From Peromyscus leucopus (lineage: Eukaryota; Chordata; Mammalia; Rodentia; Cricetidae): a DNA stretch of 64,000 bases. A program made the position numbers and the translations under genes. The notes beneath the pieces are model-generated. The model saw only the letters and a program-made list of their open reading frames with translations, searched no databases and had not been told where the DNA came from. Each line of letters begins with the position of its first letter. Positions within the stretch are counted from its first letter, which is position 1. The stretch is from NCBI RefSeq assembly GCF_004664715.2, contig NC_051063.1, forward strand, positions 116,856,829-116,920,828, written 5' to 3'. Below, piece after piece: positions 48,950 through 60,470 of the stretch.

Positions 48950-49615
48950 CTAGAGGTGTAGACTAAAGATGTGCTTGAATTGTTGAAACCTCATAGTAGA
49001 ACTTCAAAATATAAGGAATCATATGTTTCCTGAAAAATGAAGGGATTGCTTAAGATGGAACCTACTCCAAGTGAAGATGATAGGGTCTCAGCTAAAATGA
49101 CAACAAATAATTTGGAAAATTGCATGAAATTAACTTACAAAGCAATAGATTTGAGAAGCTTGACACCAATTTGTAAGAAAATATTTAAGGTAAATCAACA
49201 TCAAACAGTGCTGCATGCTAGACAGAAGTCTTTTATAAAAAAGCAGTCAATCAGCATAGCAAACTGCATTGTTTTGTTTTATGACATTCCTGTAGTCTCC
49301 TCAGTCTTCAGCAACCATCACCCTGATGAGTCAATAGCACTTAGCATCACATAACACTACGTGCTAAAGGATCATGACTCACTGAAGTCTAGTATGATGA
49401 TTAGCATTGTTTAGCAACAAAATACTTTCTAGTTTAGTTTACTTTCAAAGATATGATTATCATACACTTGTTATATGACATCCTAGAGTAACCATCAATT
49501 TTATGAGCACATGGAGACAAAAGGAAAATTATATGACTAGCTTCATTGTGACATATTGTTTCCTGCAGTGGTTTGGAACTAAACCTTCAATATCACCAAT
49601 ATTGTCTTATGTATT
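48950..49615 (+). mobile_element. Tigger1-like (pogo/Tc-mariner) DNA transposon relic, 3' part
   Basis: The open frame 49037-49354 begins MKGLLKMEPTPSEDDRVSAK and resembles the 3' end of the Tigger1 transposase reading region (PTPSED, then MTTNNLENCMKL like MTTKDLEYYINL). After it come TTCAGCAACCATCACCCTGA, GATGATTAGCATTGTTTAGC, and near the end TTTGGAACTAAACCTTCAAT, matching the conserved 3' terminal region (GTCTGGAACCGAACCCGCAA). Most of the transposase and the 5' end are absent or unrecognisable. This is a pre-rodent fossil, and it is not a host gene. Confidence 0.8.
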
Positions 49616-49949
49616 TCTGTTAAGAATTTTCTAGCTCTATATTGGTCCTTACTTGATTATATTTCCACATTTCAAAATGTTCACATTATGTTATTAGTTG
49701 TCATAAATAAATTAACCCTATGCTCTGCAAATAGTTTATCTTTAAAATGTTACTGTATTTGTGAAATGGCTTTTCAAATGTTCCTGGCATGATCCAAATT
49801 TCTACCCTTTATGACATCAGTCATTGAATTAGGACCTATATTAGTAACCCAATTTCAACTTGATAAATCTTTAAAGATTTTATTTCCAAACAACCCTGGA
49901 TTCTCTTGAACTGTGTGCCAGGGCCTCAAAACATAGGAGGAAATTACAA
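49616..49949. other. Intron, no recognised element
   Basis: AT-rich unique-looking sequence. Confidence 0.5.
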
Positions 49950-50075
49950 ACAAAACCTAACTGACTTAATCTTCCTAAGCTTCTATTTCTTCATCTGTGA
50001 AGCAGAAATAAAACCTTCTGATGCTTAATTGAGAAGGCAAAATGCACCCATCTATAGCAAACTAATTTGAGTAGC
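49950..50075 (+). repeat. Possible MIR fragment
   Basis: TAACTGACTTAATCTTCCTA, AGCTTCTATTTCTTCATCTG and TGAAGCAGAAATAAAACCTT resemble the MIR 3' core (ACTTAACCTCTCTGTGCCTC, AGTTTCCTCATCTGTAAAAT). Confidence 0.55.
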
Positions 50076-50454
50076 AGCTGGTATATTACAGATGTTCTAA
50101 TATATATTTATATACACATATATAATTCCTCCTATTTATATTCCTCAAGTATTTCTATGTCCTTAATATTCATGTAAAAAGAGAGCATTTTCACTCCATT
50201 AGCTGGATTACTTGTGAACTGCATAACCATTCGTTTATCTTAATTTTTTAAATTTTTGAATCAGAGACTATTGCAGTAATTTTAGATGACCAAAACCTAA
50301 TCTAGTTTGCTCATTATAAAGTTTTCATTAAATAAAATGATTAATAGATAAAGGAATGGATGAATGCTAATTTATTTCAGTGAGTAGGTTTAGGCAGTAT
50401 CTAAAGTAAATTGCAATATATGCATGTATTCTTTCATTTGTGTTTATTTTCATC

Positions 50455-50815
50455 ATTTTGTGTGGGTGTGTGGTGGTGGGTCTATATGTATGTTTGCATC
50501 TGTGTCTGTGTGTGCACGTGCACTAGAGTATGTGTGTATGTGAATACCAGAGGTTTATGTTGAATATCTTCATCAATAGCCCTCACTTATATATTGAGAT
50601 AAGGTCTTTCATTAAAATCCAAAGTTCACTGAATCAGCTAGTCTAGCTCCCCACATTGCTCCAGTGATAACCTGCCTCTACCTGCAGAGTACTTGGAAGA
50701 GAGGTGGGCTTTTGCCCTCACTCTACATTTACTTATCTGAGTGTTGAGAATCTAAAGTCCAGTCCTCACACTTATATAAGGCAATGCTTTACCCACTGAG
50801 CCATCTAGCCAGACC
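50455..50815 (-). repeat. B4-class SINE
   Basis: Complement-order B4: TGTGTGCACGTGCACTAGAG, ACCAGAGGTTTATGTTGAAT, ATTGAGATAAGGTCTTTCAT, AGTTCACTGAATCAGCTAGT, then GAATCTAAAGTCCAGTCCTC and GCTTTACCCACTGAGCCATC (complement of the tRNA/ID-like head). Full-length order but diverged. Confidence 0.8.
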
Positions 50816-51767
50816 CTACATTGACATTATTCTTGTTAACATGTATCTAGTTACCTTCTTCTTATATTTAGAATATTTCCACAGCTCTGTAAATTGGATT
50901 TTTAAAAACCCTAATGTCATGTACTACAGTTTTCTAGGGATTTGCCTTTAAAATATCTTTGCAAGTAATTCTCTGTCCTCTCAGCTTATCTTTCTTCTTA
51001 GGACTCAAAATTTCTGCCACGGTATGAGATAAATACCATAAGCAAAAACGCTGGAATTTAGACATTCATCAATCATTGTTCTTTTTCTCATTCCCTCTGA
51101 GATGATGGAGAGATATGATAGATTTGTATTTTGCAATTAAAATTATTTTTGCTCATTTTTCTATCATTTGGAGGAAAAAAATCTCATGCATTCACTATTT
51201 ATAAGAAAAAGAGCTGAGAACAGTGTTCTAATAGAATTTTAAAACATATTCATATCCTTGAATACCTCCACTCTCAAGCGATTACAGAGGAAATGGACTG
51301 ACTTTTAGCCTAAGATTACTTTATAATAATGACTTGCAGTTCTAAACCCATGCTCTATTTAGGATCCTGAACTAATTATTAATAATACTGGAATAGCCCA
51401 AAATAATCTTTTATAATTCTGAATATAAATCAAAGTAAAAAAGAAGTATGCTCACTTCCTTTACCATATATTTAAAATAATTCCAACTTTGCATTTTTTA
51501 GATAAATCTGAATGATTGAATTCCACATTTTTTACCTGGAAAACTAAAGTTAAAAATAAAGCAAAGCAAAAGTTTTTCCAGTTAACTTTACCAGCATTTT
51601 TACTGACAACGTTTTTTTCCTAATGTGTCAAGATTTATTTTTTCACCATTTACTGAACTTTGAATTAGATCCACTCACAAGGCTGACTTTCACAATTTCT
51701 GTTTAATAAAACCTAAGGAAATTTTACAGGTTATGTGGCATTCTATTAAAGAAAATTTTTTGAATTC
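50816..51767. other. Intron, no recognised element
   Basis: AT-rich unique-looking sequence. Confidence 0.5.
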
Positions 51768-51885
51768 CTTGGGATTTCCCTAGCTCTCTGAGGAGTGGAT
51801 GGAGGAGATGGGGGAGGGAGGAGAAGGGGATATTTGGGGGACTGGGATTGGTATGTAAAAAAAATTAATTCATTAAAAAACCTGA
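51768..51885 (+). mobile_element. Short LINE-1 3' end
   Basis: GGAGATGGGGGAGGGAGGAG, GGGGATATTTGGGGGACTGG and GATTGGTATGTAAAAAAAAT match the L1 terminus pattern, with a T/A-rich end. Strongly 5'-truncated. Confidence 0.65.
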
Positions 51886-53854
51886 TTTGCATCATTTCTT
51901 GATTTCAGCAGTATAAACACACTGTTTTCGATTTCAAGTTTCCAACGTGAGGTCACTGAACAAGGAGTTGGGGAAGATAAACAATATCTCACAAATCAGT
52001 ATGACAAAATACAACACAAAACCACTTAGACCCAATGCATAGAGTGAATGGTTATTTTACCACGTATAACACAAAATCACCTATGTGGAATTTACCTAAT
52101 GTAAACAATAATATTACCCCAAAGTATGTTGGTCAAATTTCCGTTCTGAAAATTTAAATCTGCAGCCATTCTAGTCATATTTATGTTATTGAAATACAGT
52201 AACAGAATCCTCTGCTATGCATTTCATAACAGTAGGGAAGTGCATAATGGATTAAGTTTTCTGGTTCATCATTTATAGAAATCATTTTTTTCTATTATGA
52301 AAAAGGGATGCAGAAATGATTAAAACAAAGCTTCCCATTTTAAATTCTGAAGAGGACAACTTAAAAGATAGAGTATAAATCCAAAAATAATTAAATTGGC
52401 TTCAGCATCTGTCCAGCAGTCCAGGGAACATTTGACCCTGATTGATTTAGGGTGGTTTTCTGGCATAACAATGCTGCTAGTACCACTTTACTAAATAGGA
52501 GGTGTTACCTTGAATCATTACTAGAATGACTACAATCTGAGCCCCATATTTTATTGAAGATCTGGCAGACCTATGAGATCAAAAGATAGGCCCTTGAATA
52601 ACATGAGTCCAACAATTACAGCAATTTCATGACATTGGTCACAGATGGTCCTACAGGTAGGCTGGTAGAGTAATTTATGAGCCCCATGTGTGAACTTAAA
52701 CTAGTTCCCTAGTCCCAGAAGTTTTAATGCCTTATAGATGAAATAAATGACATATATTAGAAAATAATATCAAAATAATAACTGATGTTAAGTGTGCGAC
52801 TTCTTTGCCATCAGGTCCTACCGAAGCACAGTTCATTTCATTTTCATAAAAAGCTTTTGAGTGGATTCTTTCTCTGTTTACATCTGAACACTCTAAAAAT
52901 CATAAGCTCCATAAAACCATAAGGTGCTGAGGAAAGCATAGATGAAGACCTGAAACCTTGTTTTCCTTTTTTTTATTCCAATAACTTAGGCACCTCTCAA
53001 GGTTACCCAGTTTCGTAATCTGTGATCTCAGAGACAAGTTGGAGTCCGTGCATTGATGGCTACACTATGTAGCTGGGGCAAACTGGCGATCCAGGCTATT
53101 CCCCTCTATGAATATGCACCCTTGTAGACAAGTCCTAGAAATGCCAGGGAAATTTGCCACTAAGTCTTCACATTAACTTTTCAGCAAATCCCCCTGTTTA
53201 CTAATTAGGAGGAAGGCCCATCTTCTCCCTGGCCTTTGAAAACTGATCATTTACTTGATTGCTCTCAATGGAAATTTTCCCATCGCCTCTGATATTTTCT
53301 TTTCATCTCTTCTGGGTTGTTTATTTTTAATTACTTAACATTTTTGCAGCCGCCTCTTTTGAATGCTTCTCAAACTTAGGGCTAAAAAGCCAAATGATTC
53401 AATTCTGTTCCCCTGCCTCCTATGCAAACAAGCAAAAAGGAATTTGATAATGTAACATGCTTTATTCTGCTACAACCCTAGAATTATGCATATGTAATCC
53501 ACATTTCTGAGACTATTGCTCAGTACCAAATCACTTTCCATAATTCTTTAATTAAAGAGTAAATTCTCTATGTCATTTACGACTGAGATAAACCTTTAAA
53601 AGAGTCCGCAATTGTCTTCTTCCCCATCTTCTCTTACTGTATTAGGACTATTTCCCTCTTTCTTATAAATTATAGAGTGACAAAGACAGAAATGTTTGTA
53701 TGATCCAGTTTCTCTCCCACACCTGATATGATAAAGATATATGTTAGCGTGGAAGAAACTGTGGCTCACAGAATAACTAGAGTCAAATCTTACTCAGCCA
53801 CTTCCTCACATCACCATAGACATTATACAGATATCATAAAAACTTCATGTAGTT
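51886..53854. other. Intron, no recognised element
   Basis: AT-rich. The stretch at about 53160-53430 is less AT-rich and free of recognised repeats; whether it is conserved cannot be told here. Confidence 0.5.
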
Positions 53855-53965
53855 TAAGGACAGTCTAGTTTACATAGATCGTTCCAAGTCAGCCAAGGTT
53901 ACTCACTGAGAATTTGTTTTAAAAAACAACAAAAATAAAAACAAAACAAGAAACAAAAGAATAAA
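53855..53965 (+). repeat. Old B1 3'-half fragment
   Basis: AAGGACAGTCTAGTTTACAT, AGATCGTTCCAAGTCAGCCA and AGGTTACTCACTGAGAATTT match the B1 right half (GGCCAGCCTGGTCTACA, GAGTTCCAGGACAGCCAGGG), with an A-rich tail of AAAACAAC-type units. Confidence 0.65.
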
Positions 53966-54199
53966 CAAAAAAAGCTTTCAGACTCACAAATATGTAAACA
54001 CCCTCACCAAAATATTTTTTTGTATAAAGTAAAATGTAGTCTGTGTATATAGTGTTTGCCCAAGTTTTGCATTTACTGGTGATTAAACCAATATTAGTTA
54101 ATGATAAATGAAAACATTCATTTACAAGGTATTTGTTGATGTATATTGTATGCTATGTACATACCTAGGCTTTGGAATACAGCACTGAACACATTTAAA

Positions 54200-54557
54200 T
54201 TACTCCCGGTAGTGGGCTCATATTTTTAAATTCTTGGTCCCTAATAGTAGAAGTAGTTGGGAAGAATTAGGAGGTGTTTTTTTGTTGGAGGAGATGTGTC
54301 ACTAAGGCCAGGTTTGAGGTTTCAAAAGTTCATGACACTACTAGTTGATCTTTCTGCCTCATGCTTGTGGACTAATACTTTAAGCCCTCAGCCACCACCT
54401 CAATGTCGTGCCTGCCTGTATGACTGTTGTCATGCTCCCCACCACGATGGTCGTGGATTCTAAACTTCAGAAACTGTAAGCCTCCAATAATGCCTTTCTT
54501 TTTTAAGTTGTCTTGGACATGGTATCTTATCAAAGAAATAGAAAAATCATTAAGACA
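54200..54557 (+). mobile_element. MaLR-type element, 5' LTR
   Basis: Blocks: GTGGGCTCATATTTTTAAAT, GGGAAGAATTAGGAGGTGTT, GAGGTTTCAAAAGTTCATGA, AACTTCAGAAACTGTAAGCC, GACATGGTATCTTATCAAAG, ending AATCATTAAGACA. It is colinear with the LTR at 55764-56112 and with the solo LTR near 32000. Start approximate. Diverged. Confidence 0.8.
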
Positions 54558-55763
54558 GAAGTTGGCACCAAGGGCTATTGTTATGACAAGCCTGAGCATG
54601 CTGTGTTTTGGAAGACTCCAGAATATATTGAGACATTGGATTAGGACATGTTAAATGCTATAAGTAGGGTCTTATAGGCCATCCGAGTTAGGATCATGTG
54701 AGAAAGTGCAGAGAGCAATGTGAACTACTGATACCCAGTTCAAGTAGTTCCAGAGGGGGAAACTATTTGCAACTGGGTTAGAGCCTTCTTGTGATATGTT
54801 AGAAACGACTGTGACTGCCTTTTGGCCTTGTCCTAAAAATCTGCTGAAGGTTGAACTTAACAGTTTTGGACTAATTTCATTGGCAGATGAGATTTCAAGA
54901 CAGCCTAGTATTAACTGTGGTATGTTGTTTTTAGTAATAATTCTTATGCAAATCTCAAAACTAGAAAGCAGGACAAAAAGTAGTACACAATTTACAGTTT
55001 GAGGGGTAAAAGAGCACCAGGCAATTTAATGTTGAAGCCAAGACTTGTGGTGAAGGAAGTGGTGCTCTTAGGGCAAGACTCTACCCAGATTACCCTGAAA
55101 TTTGAGAGGAAAAGCCTGAGTTATTTTCTGCTCCTAAAAAGCAGTATCTTATCAAGGCTTTTGCAAATGTAATTCAAGAAATGGGACCAGAATTTATCCC
55201 AAGCAGGTAGCTGAACATGGCAGCCTCAACCTGGCTTTAGAGTTATGAAGAATATTGAGATTAAAGGGGCTGTGGAGTCTTCCCTTTAGTTAAGGAGAGT
55301 TGCTGAGGCTAGGAGTGAGGCAGGGGAATCCTTGCCTGGAGCCCTGAGAGGTCACTATGTGAAGCTGTGAATGTGAGTCTGTATTGTTTTGGAGATCCAG
55401 AGAGGTTGGAGATGCCAAAACCTTTGGATATCTGCCCAGGAGAACTATAGACAGGAAGTAAATGGAATCAGCCCAAAAGAGTGTTGCTGTCAGCAAAGTC
55501 AGAATGGTGATGCCATAAGTCCTTTGACATCAGAAATAGAATTATAGGATTTGAAGTTTGTCCTTCAAGGCTTTGGTTTCGCTTTGATATATTATTCCTT
55601 CACTATGAGCCATTTCCTCCCTTTTAGAATAGTTATGCATATTCTGTGATAATTTATGTTGGAATTATATAATTGGCTCTTTCATTTTTCAGGGGTTTAT
55701 AATCAAGAGATTTCTTTGGACTTCAGAAGAGATTTTAGACTTTTATACCGTAGAGAATGAGCA
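54558..55763 (+). mobile_element. MaLR-type element, internal region (non-coding)
   Basis: It starts GAAGTTGGCACCAAGGGCTA (compare the MaLR internal start TTGGTACCAGAGAGTGGGG-type). Near its 3' end it has GGCTTTGGTTTCGCTTTGAT, TGGAATTATATAATTGGCTC, TTTGGACTTCAGAAGAGATT and TTAGACTTTTATACC, which follow the purine-rich MaLR 3' internal order. No gag, pol or env frames are visible, as expected for a MaLR. Confidence 0.72.
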
Positions 55764-56112
55764 TGAACTCCATAGGCTCATTTACTTAAATACTTAGTCT
55801 GAAGTGAGTTCAACTGTTTGGGAAGAATTAGGAGGTGTGGTCCTTTTGCAAGAGGTGTGCTTGTGGGGGCAGGCATTGAGGTTTTAAAAACCCATGCCAT
55901 TCCTAATTAGCTTTCTCTGATTTGTGCTTCTGGATCAAGATGTAATCTCACAGCTACTGTCTTAACACCATGCTTGCCTGCCTGCTGCCATGCTCCATGT
56001 CATGATGTTCATAATTCTAACCCTGTGAAACTGTAAGGCACAAATACACTTTCTTCAATAAATTGGATTGGTAATACTATCTTATCACAGCAATAGAACA
56101 GTAACTAAGAAA
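55764..56112 (+). mobile_element. MaLR-type element, 3' LTR
   Basis: TGAACTCCATAGGCTCATTT, GGGAAGAATTAGGAGGTGTG, TTGAGGTTTTAAAAACCCAT, TGCTTGCCTGCCTGCTGCCA, CCTGTGAAACTGTAAGGCAC, CAATAAATTGG (polyadenylation-like) and a CAATAGAACAGTAACTAAGA end. No convincing target duplication was seen, consistent with age. Confidence 0.8.
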
Positions 56113-58245
56113 CTTCTCAGTTTTTCTTATAGTCTCTGAAGGTGAGGTAAACACAAAAACTTGAAACAATATAATATATATACTGGCATATTAATTTGAA
56201 AAACTCTTGTCTCTATCACCACATAGTTTCCAATGTTCATAATGGTCCATTTGAATTTAAAATAAAAAAACAACCAAAACAAAACCACAGCAGCAAAACT
56301 ACAACACTGGCTAGCTAAAACAAGAGAAACTCTTGAGTGAATTTACTAAAAAGGAGACATACGTTGTTTTTACTAAGTTCCCCAAACTTTTTAGGACACA
56401 TAGAAAAATCCAAGAGTTATTGTTAAGAAATTACTTCACTAGATCACTTGGTCGTGTGAAAGTGACATTATACAATTGTTCCTTTCCATTTTGGAGAAAA
56501 TAATGTTCTTAAAAGATTTAATTGTTTTAGTTTGTTTTAATTCCTGTTATATATTTGTAGGCAGGATGAGAAATACGTGTTGGAAATTTCTTTAAAACCA
56601 AATAAATGCCAAAATATTGGAGATACTTAGAAATAAACTCAGTTTGGGTATAAGAATGTAACATTTCCAGTTGAAAATACAGAAGTTTTGTCCTTTTTGC
56701 ATATATTAGTTACATGATCTTTTGCAAGACAATTCCAACTTAAATATCATTTGTTTCTATAAAAAATTAGATGAAGAATAGATGCTCCATGGGACAGATT
56801 GATGGGCCAAAGCATCAGAACATCTTTTAAAATTGTAGAGATTATACACCTGGTCAATTTAACATTGTATGTTATCAACTATAAGTATTAATAAGGAAAA
56901 ATATTATTTAATAGAGCTGCTAGTTTCAAGTGTATTGTTAGCTACTTTCACTTTCATAATGTAAGAAGATGAGTTCAGTGAACAAGCAAGGACTAGTAGC
57001 CTGGAAACTCATATGAGAGTTTATCTTTTAGCCATCTTATTTTCCAGACATGAGACTTTGGATACATTCCTTGGTTTGCCTGTGTCACATGCTCATTTAT
57101 GCAAGAATACGGTTATCAGATTGAGTTGATTATGAGTCTGAGTTACTACATGTGAGTTCCTTCAAGCTTGCCTGAGGATAAGGTCTTTAGCAATGTAGTT
57201 AGTAGCAGTTATTTGTGTGTTAGACCAAAACCTGAGCGAGCAGCATGTAGGCCATAACTGCTCACTCCATGCATACCACCACTGCATACTCTCTTAACAA
57301 CCATGTTTACACTTTGTCTTGATGCACCACAAGGAATGTGCATGGCCATGGAAAGTGAAAGCAAGGGACTAGGAAAGTGAAAAAGAAAAAAAAAAGATGT
57401 TATGTAGACTTAAAAAAAAATCTTCCTTTGCTCTGCCGTAGATGCTAGGTAGATAACAGGCAGGTGATAGACATGTTAACTAAATATTTGCATCACTTAA
57501 AAATGTCATTACTTTGAAGATATATTTCTTCCTTTATATATTTGAAATTAGATATCAACATATTTCACAAATTATACAGCAGAAGATAAATGATTACTTA
57601 CAAAGACCCAGAATTTTTTAAACTATACTTATGTGATTTAAATCCTAGGATTTCACTTAATAGTGAGGTCAGCCAGTGGCAGTCATTTCACACCTCTGCA
57701 ATTCAATGTATTAACTGAAGATTGGCAATTAAGAATTTAAATAAAATTGTATATGAAAATATACATGATTAGAGAATCTGGTAAAAGAAAATTTGGCAAC
57801 AGTGGTGCACAGGCATGGTATACTTGAAAGAACATTTTTTCTGTTGTATATACTTGATTCATTCTCCTCTCAAATTTCTTCCAGATCTACCCATCTGCTA
57901 TATTTTTTGAGCCTTTCAAAAGAAAAGTGGGCTTAAATTCCATTGGGGCTTTTTATCCTAATATAACTTTTTTTCTTATTTTTGTCTAAGCATATTGTAA
58001 TATAGTCTTCAAGCCTTTTATTACTTTTTAGCTTATGACTATTCATTATTAGTCACAATTGTTTTTGTGAACATTATTACATATTTCCGTTTGACCTAAA
58101 TTTTCATCAAAGATTAAATATTAAGCTGATTGATAAGAGTTGTAAGTATCTTGCAAGTATCATTTCACCAAAGTAAAATGAGCCATCTGCATATGGTTTT
58201 TTTCCATTCACTTCATATGGAAGCCTTCTAGCCCTCCATCTTTAG
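56113..58245. other. Intron, no confident element
   Basis: AT-rich sequence. A pyrimidine-rich patch near 57860-57900 faintly resembles the complement of an L1 3' region but cannot be assigned. Confidence 0.45.
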
Positions 58246-58473
58246 ATGCCTATTCCTTATGGTCTCCATTCACTTCAAACTTGGCAGCAGGAAGTAGTAA
58301 GAATTGCCTGGAATGGAGATGTTGAATCTATTACACATACTACTGTTCAGCTTGCTTACTCAGAAGCACAATTGCCAGTTATAGATTGTAGAAAAGCCAA
58401 TACTAAACAGTGGAGCATTGATTCTTCATTTACCACATTGACTGAGTATAGAAATGCCTTAGAAGCCTCATGA
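58246..58473 (+). other. Unrecognised 75-codon open frame, possible pseudogene fragment
   Basis: The frame runs from MPIPYGLHSLQTWQQEVVRI through SITHTTVQLAYSEAQLPVID to SFTTLTEYRNALEAS and a TGA. Unlike most frames in this window its composition is balanced (charged, aromatic and aliphatic residues mixed, no low complexity). It stands alone, has no splice sites in phase that I can support, and I do not recognise the family. It could be a fragment of a processed pseudogene or of a transposon-derived protein, or chance. No poly(A) tail or target duplication was identified. Confidence 0.25.
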
Positions 58474-59289
58474 GAAAAGTGACTATTATGCAAGGCAAAG
58501 TTGCACTAATATTGGATTTCTTTGGCCACCTAATATGCAATAGCAATCTAAAATCTATCATACTCTGAACATTTTAACACAACTGGCATCAGTTCCTGTT
58601 TCTCTTTCTTCTTACAGTGAAGATGGCTTGGGAACTGAGATCGGTTTTGTGGTGTATTCACACAATTTGTTTTGTTTTGTTTTAGACTACCATGTGGCTT
58701 AATGGCTCAATGAGCATGGCATACATTCTTATTGCTTTCAATGTTGTGTCTAGTTATCTTTTCCACTTATTTTAAATCACATGATTCTTTTTATATAAAT
58801 AAGAACCTCCTCAAAGTTTTTATCCCTACTCACAGTGTATTCTTTATCTCCCTCTGTCTCCTTCCCACCCTCCATGTCCTTCAGTATCTTTTTTTGTGTC
58901 TGACACATGCCAGAACACTCAAGTTACTCCCTTGAAAAGCTAGCTTGTTGTTTCTCAGTTATGCTTAATAAAAATGGACAGCATAACTGTTTTAAATGCA
59001 TTCTTGTTGAATATTAGTACTCAGTGCTCTGGAGTGAGTGGCCCAGTTATTTCAGTCATAGTCATTTAGAGGATCGTTAAGCTTTTTCTTCCCTGATGCT
59101 TATCTTTGCTTTTCCTCTAAAGGGAATGAGTTTATTTCATTTATCTTTTTTCTTTATTCTATGTGTCTTTTACATCATATGTCTTGATTCCATTGATTTC
59201 CCCATCCCTAGGCATCAGTCTTGGATCCCTGAAACCACTCCAAATGAAATGAAATGTAAGAGAAAAAAGAAAAAAATGGGAAAAATTTA
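58474..59289. other. Intron, no recognised element
   Basis: T-rich sequence following the open frame. It contains an AATAAA near 58968 but nothing that ties it to a transcript. Confidence 0.45.
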
Positions 59290-60115
59290 AAAATCTCATC
59301 ATGGAAGCTGCAGTGTGACTCAGTAAGTCATGACGTAGACCCCTTTGTCCATAATCTTTACTTACAAGTATTAGTTGTAAAGAGGTTTTGGTCTGTTTTG
59401 AGGTCTCTGGTTTCTACTACACTATCAATGCTAGGTCCTCACTAGGACTCTTCCTGGGTATCCTGTTGTTGTCCTTTATTGCGGAGATCCTGCTACTTTG
59501 AGTTTGTTAGTCATGTTACTTCACAATGTGCTCCAGCAGGTCATAGATGGGTTGGATGTTGGTTTGGGCAAAGGCATAGCTCTGTTTCTAGGCCTGGGCA
59601 GCTGTAGGGTTGGTCTGCCAGATGAGAAAAGGGGATAGCTCTTCCATGTTTACAAATTCATTTCTGGCTCACCAACACCTGTGCCAATAGGGTTGGCTCT
59701 CCTGCTCTTATGACCACAGGGTCAACTCTCCCACCTGCCCCAGGCATTGATGGACAGGGTAAGGGAAGTAGGGCAACTCTCCCCTACCCATGCCTCCATA
59801 AGATAGTTGGGTAATGGGGATAGTTCTCAAATGCTCACAACTTCAGAGCTGGCTCATACACACCTACACTAACAGAGTTGACTCTATTGTACTGCCCTGT
59901 GGAGGTGCAGGGCTTGCCTTCCTGAGTGTTGCAGCTGGGGGAGTCAGGGACAGCTCTTTCACACTTTTGACCACAGGGCTAGCTTTCCCACCTGGCCCAG
60001 GTGTTGATGGGTGGGCAGGGAGGGCATCTTTCCTTTGTCTATGCTTCCACAAGACAGATGAGAAGTGGCTACAGCTCTCTCATGCTTACTACTTCAGGAT
60101 TCATTTATATTTTAA
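59290..60115 (+). repeat. GC-richer interspersed repeat with internal duplication
   Basis: A block of distinctly higher G+C than its surroundings, with recurring CTCTCCCACCTGCCCCAGGC-like and GGGGATAGTTCTC-like motifs. Two copies of a unit start with GACCACAGGG at 59712 and 59969 (spacing 257 bp); each continues CCACCTG(C/G)CCCAGG and (C/G)(A/T)TTGATGG. I believe it is a rodent interspersed repeat seen in many copies but cannot name it; an L1 5' UTR or satellite-like origin is possible. Confidence 0.55.
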
Positions 60116-60119
60116 ATTG

Positions 60120-60470
60120 TGATAAGTATATGTATCAATTTTGGTTTTATTTTAATCATTTTCAGATGAAAGTCCAGTGGTATTGAGCACATTCACAGTG
60201 CTGTGTAACTGTTACGACTATGTATTTATTTACAAATTTGTATTTATCTCAAACAGAAACTATGTACCCAGTAAGCACTAAACTTCAATCACCCCCCCCC
60301 CCGCGCTAATCCTTCGTCACCTCTATTTTACTTTCTGCCTCTCTCAATAAACCCATTCTCTATATTTTACATAACTAAAATGATATATTATTCTTTTTTC
60401 CCAAGCTTACTTCATTTAGTGTAATGTTCATTTTGTGTCATATAGCAACTGTTTAGTTTCTTTGTAGAAA
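60120..60470 (-). mobile_element. Old LINE-1 (L1M-type) 3' UTR fragment
   Basis: Complement of the mammalian L1M 3' UTR: CCAGTGGTATTGAGCACATT, CACAGTGCTGTGTAACTGTT, AACAGAAACTATGTACCCAG, TAAGCACTAAACTTCAATCA, a C11 run (60292-60302), TTTACTTTCTGCCTCTCTCA and CTTACTTCATTTAGTGTAAT. Confidence 0.82.

Noticed and set aside
49037..49354. 105-codon open frame as a novel gene
   Set aside because: It overlaps a Tigger1-like relic and its residues follow that element's transposase end.
59814..60122. 102-codon open frame with overlapping frames on the other strand
   Set aside because: It lies inside the GC-richer interspersed repeat, where several frames are open on both strands because of composition.
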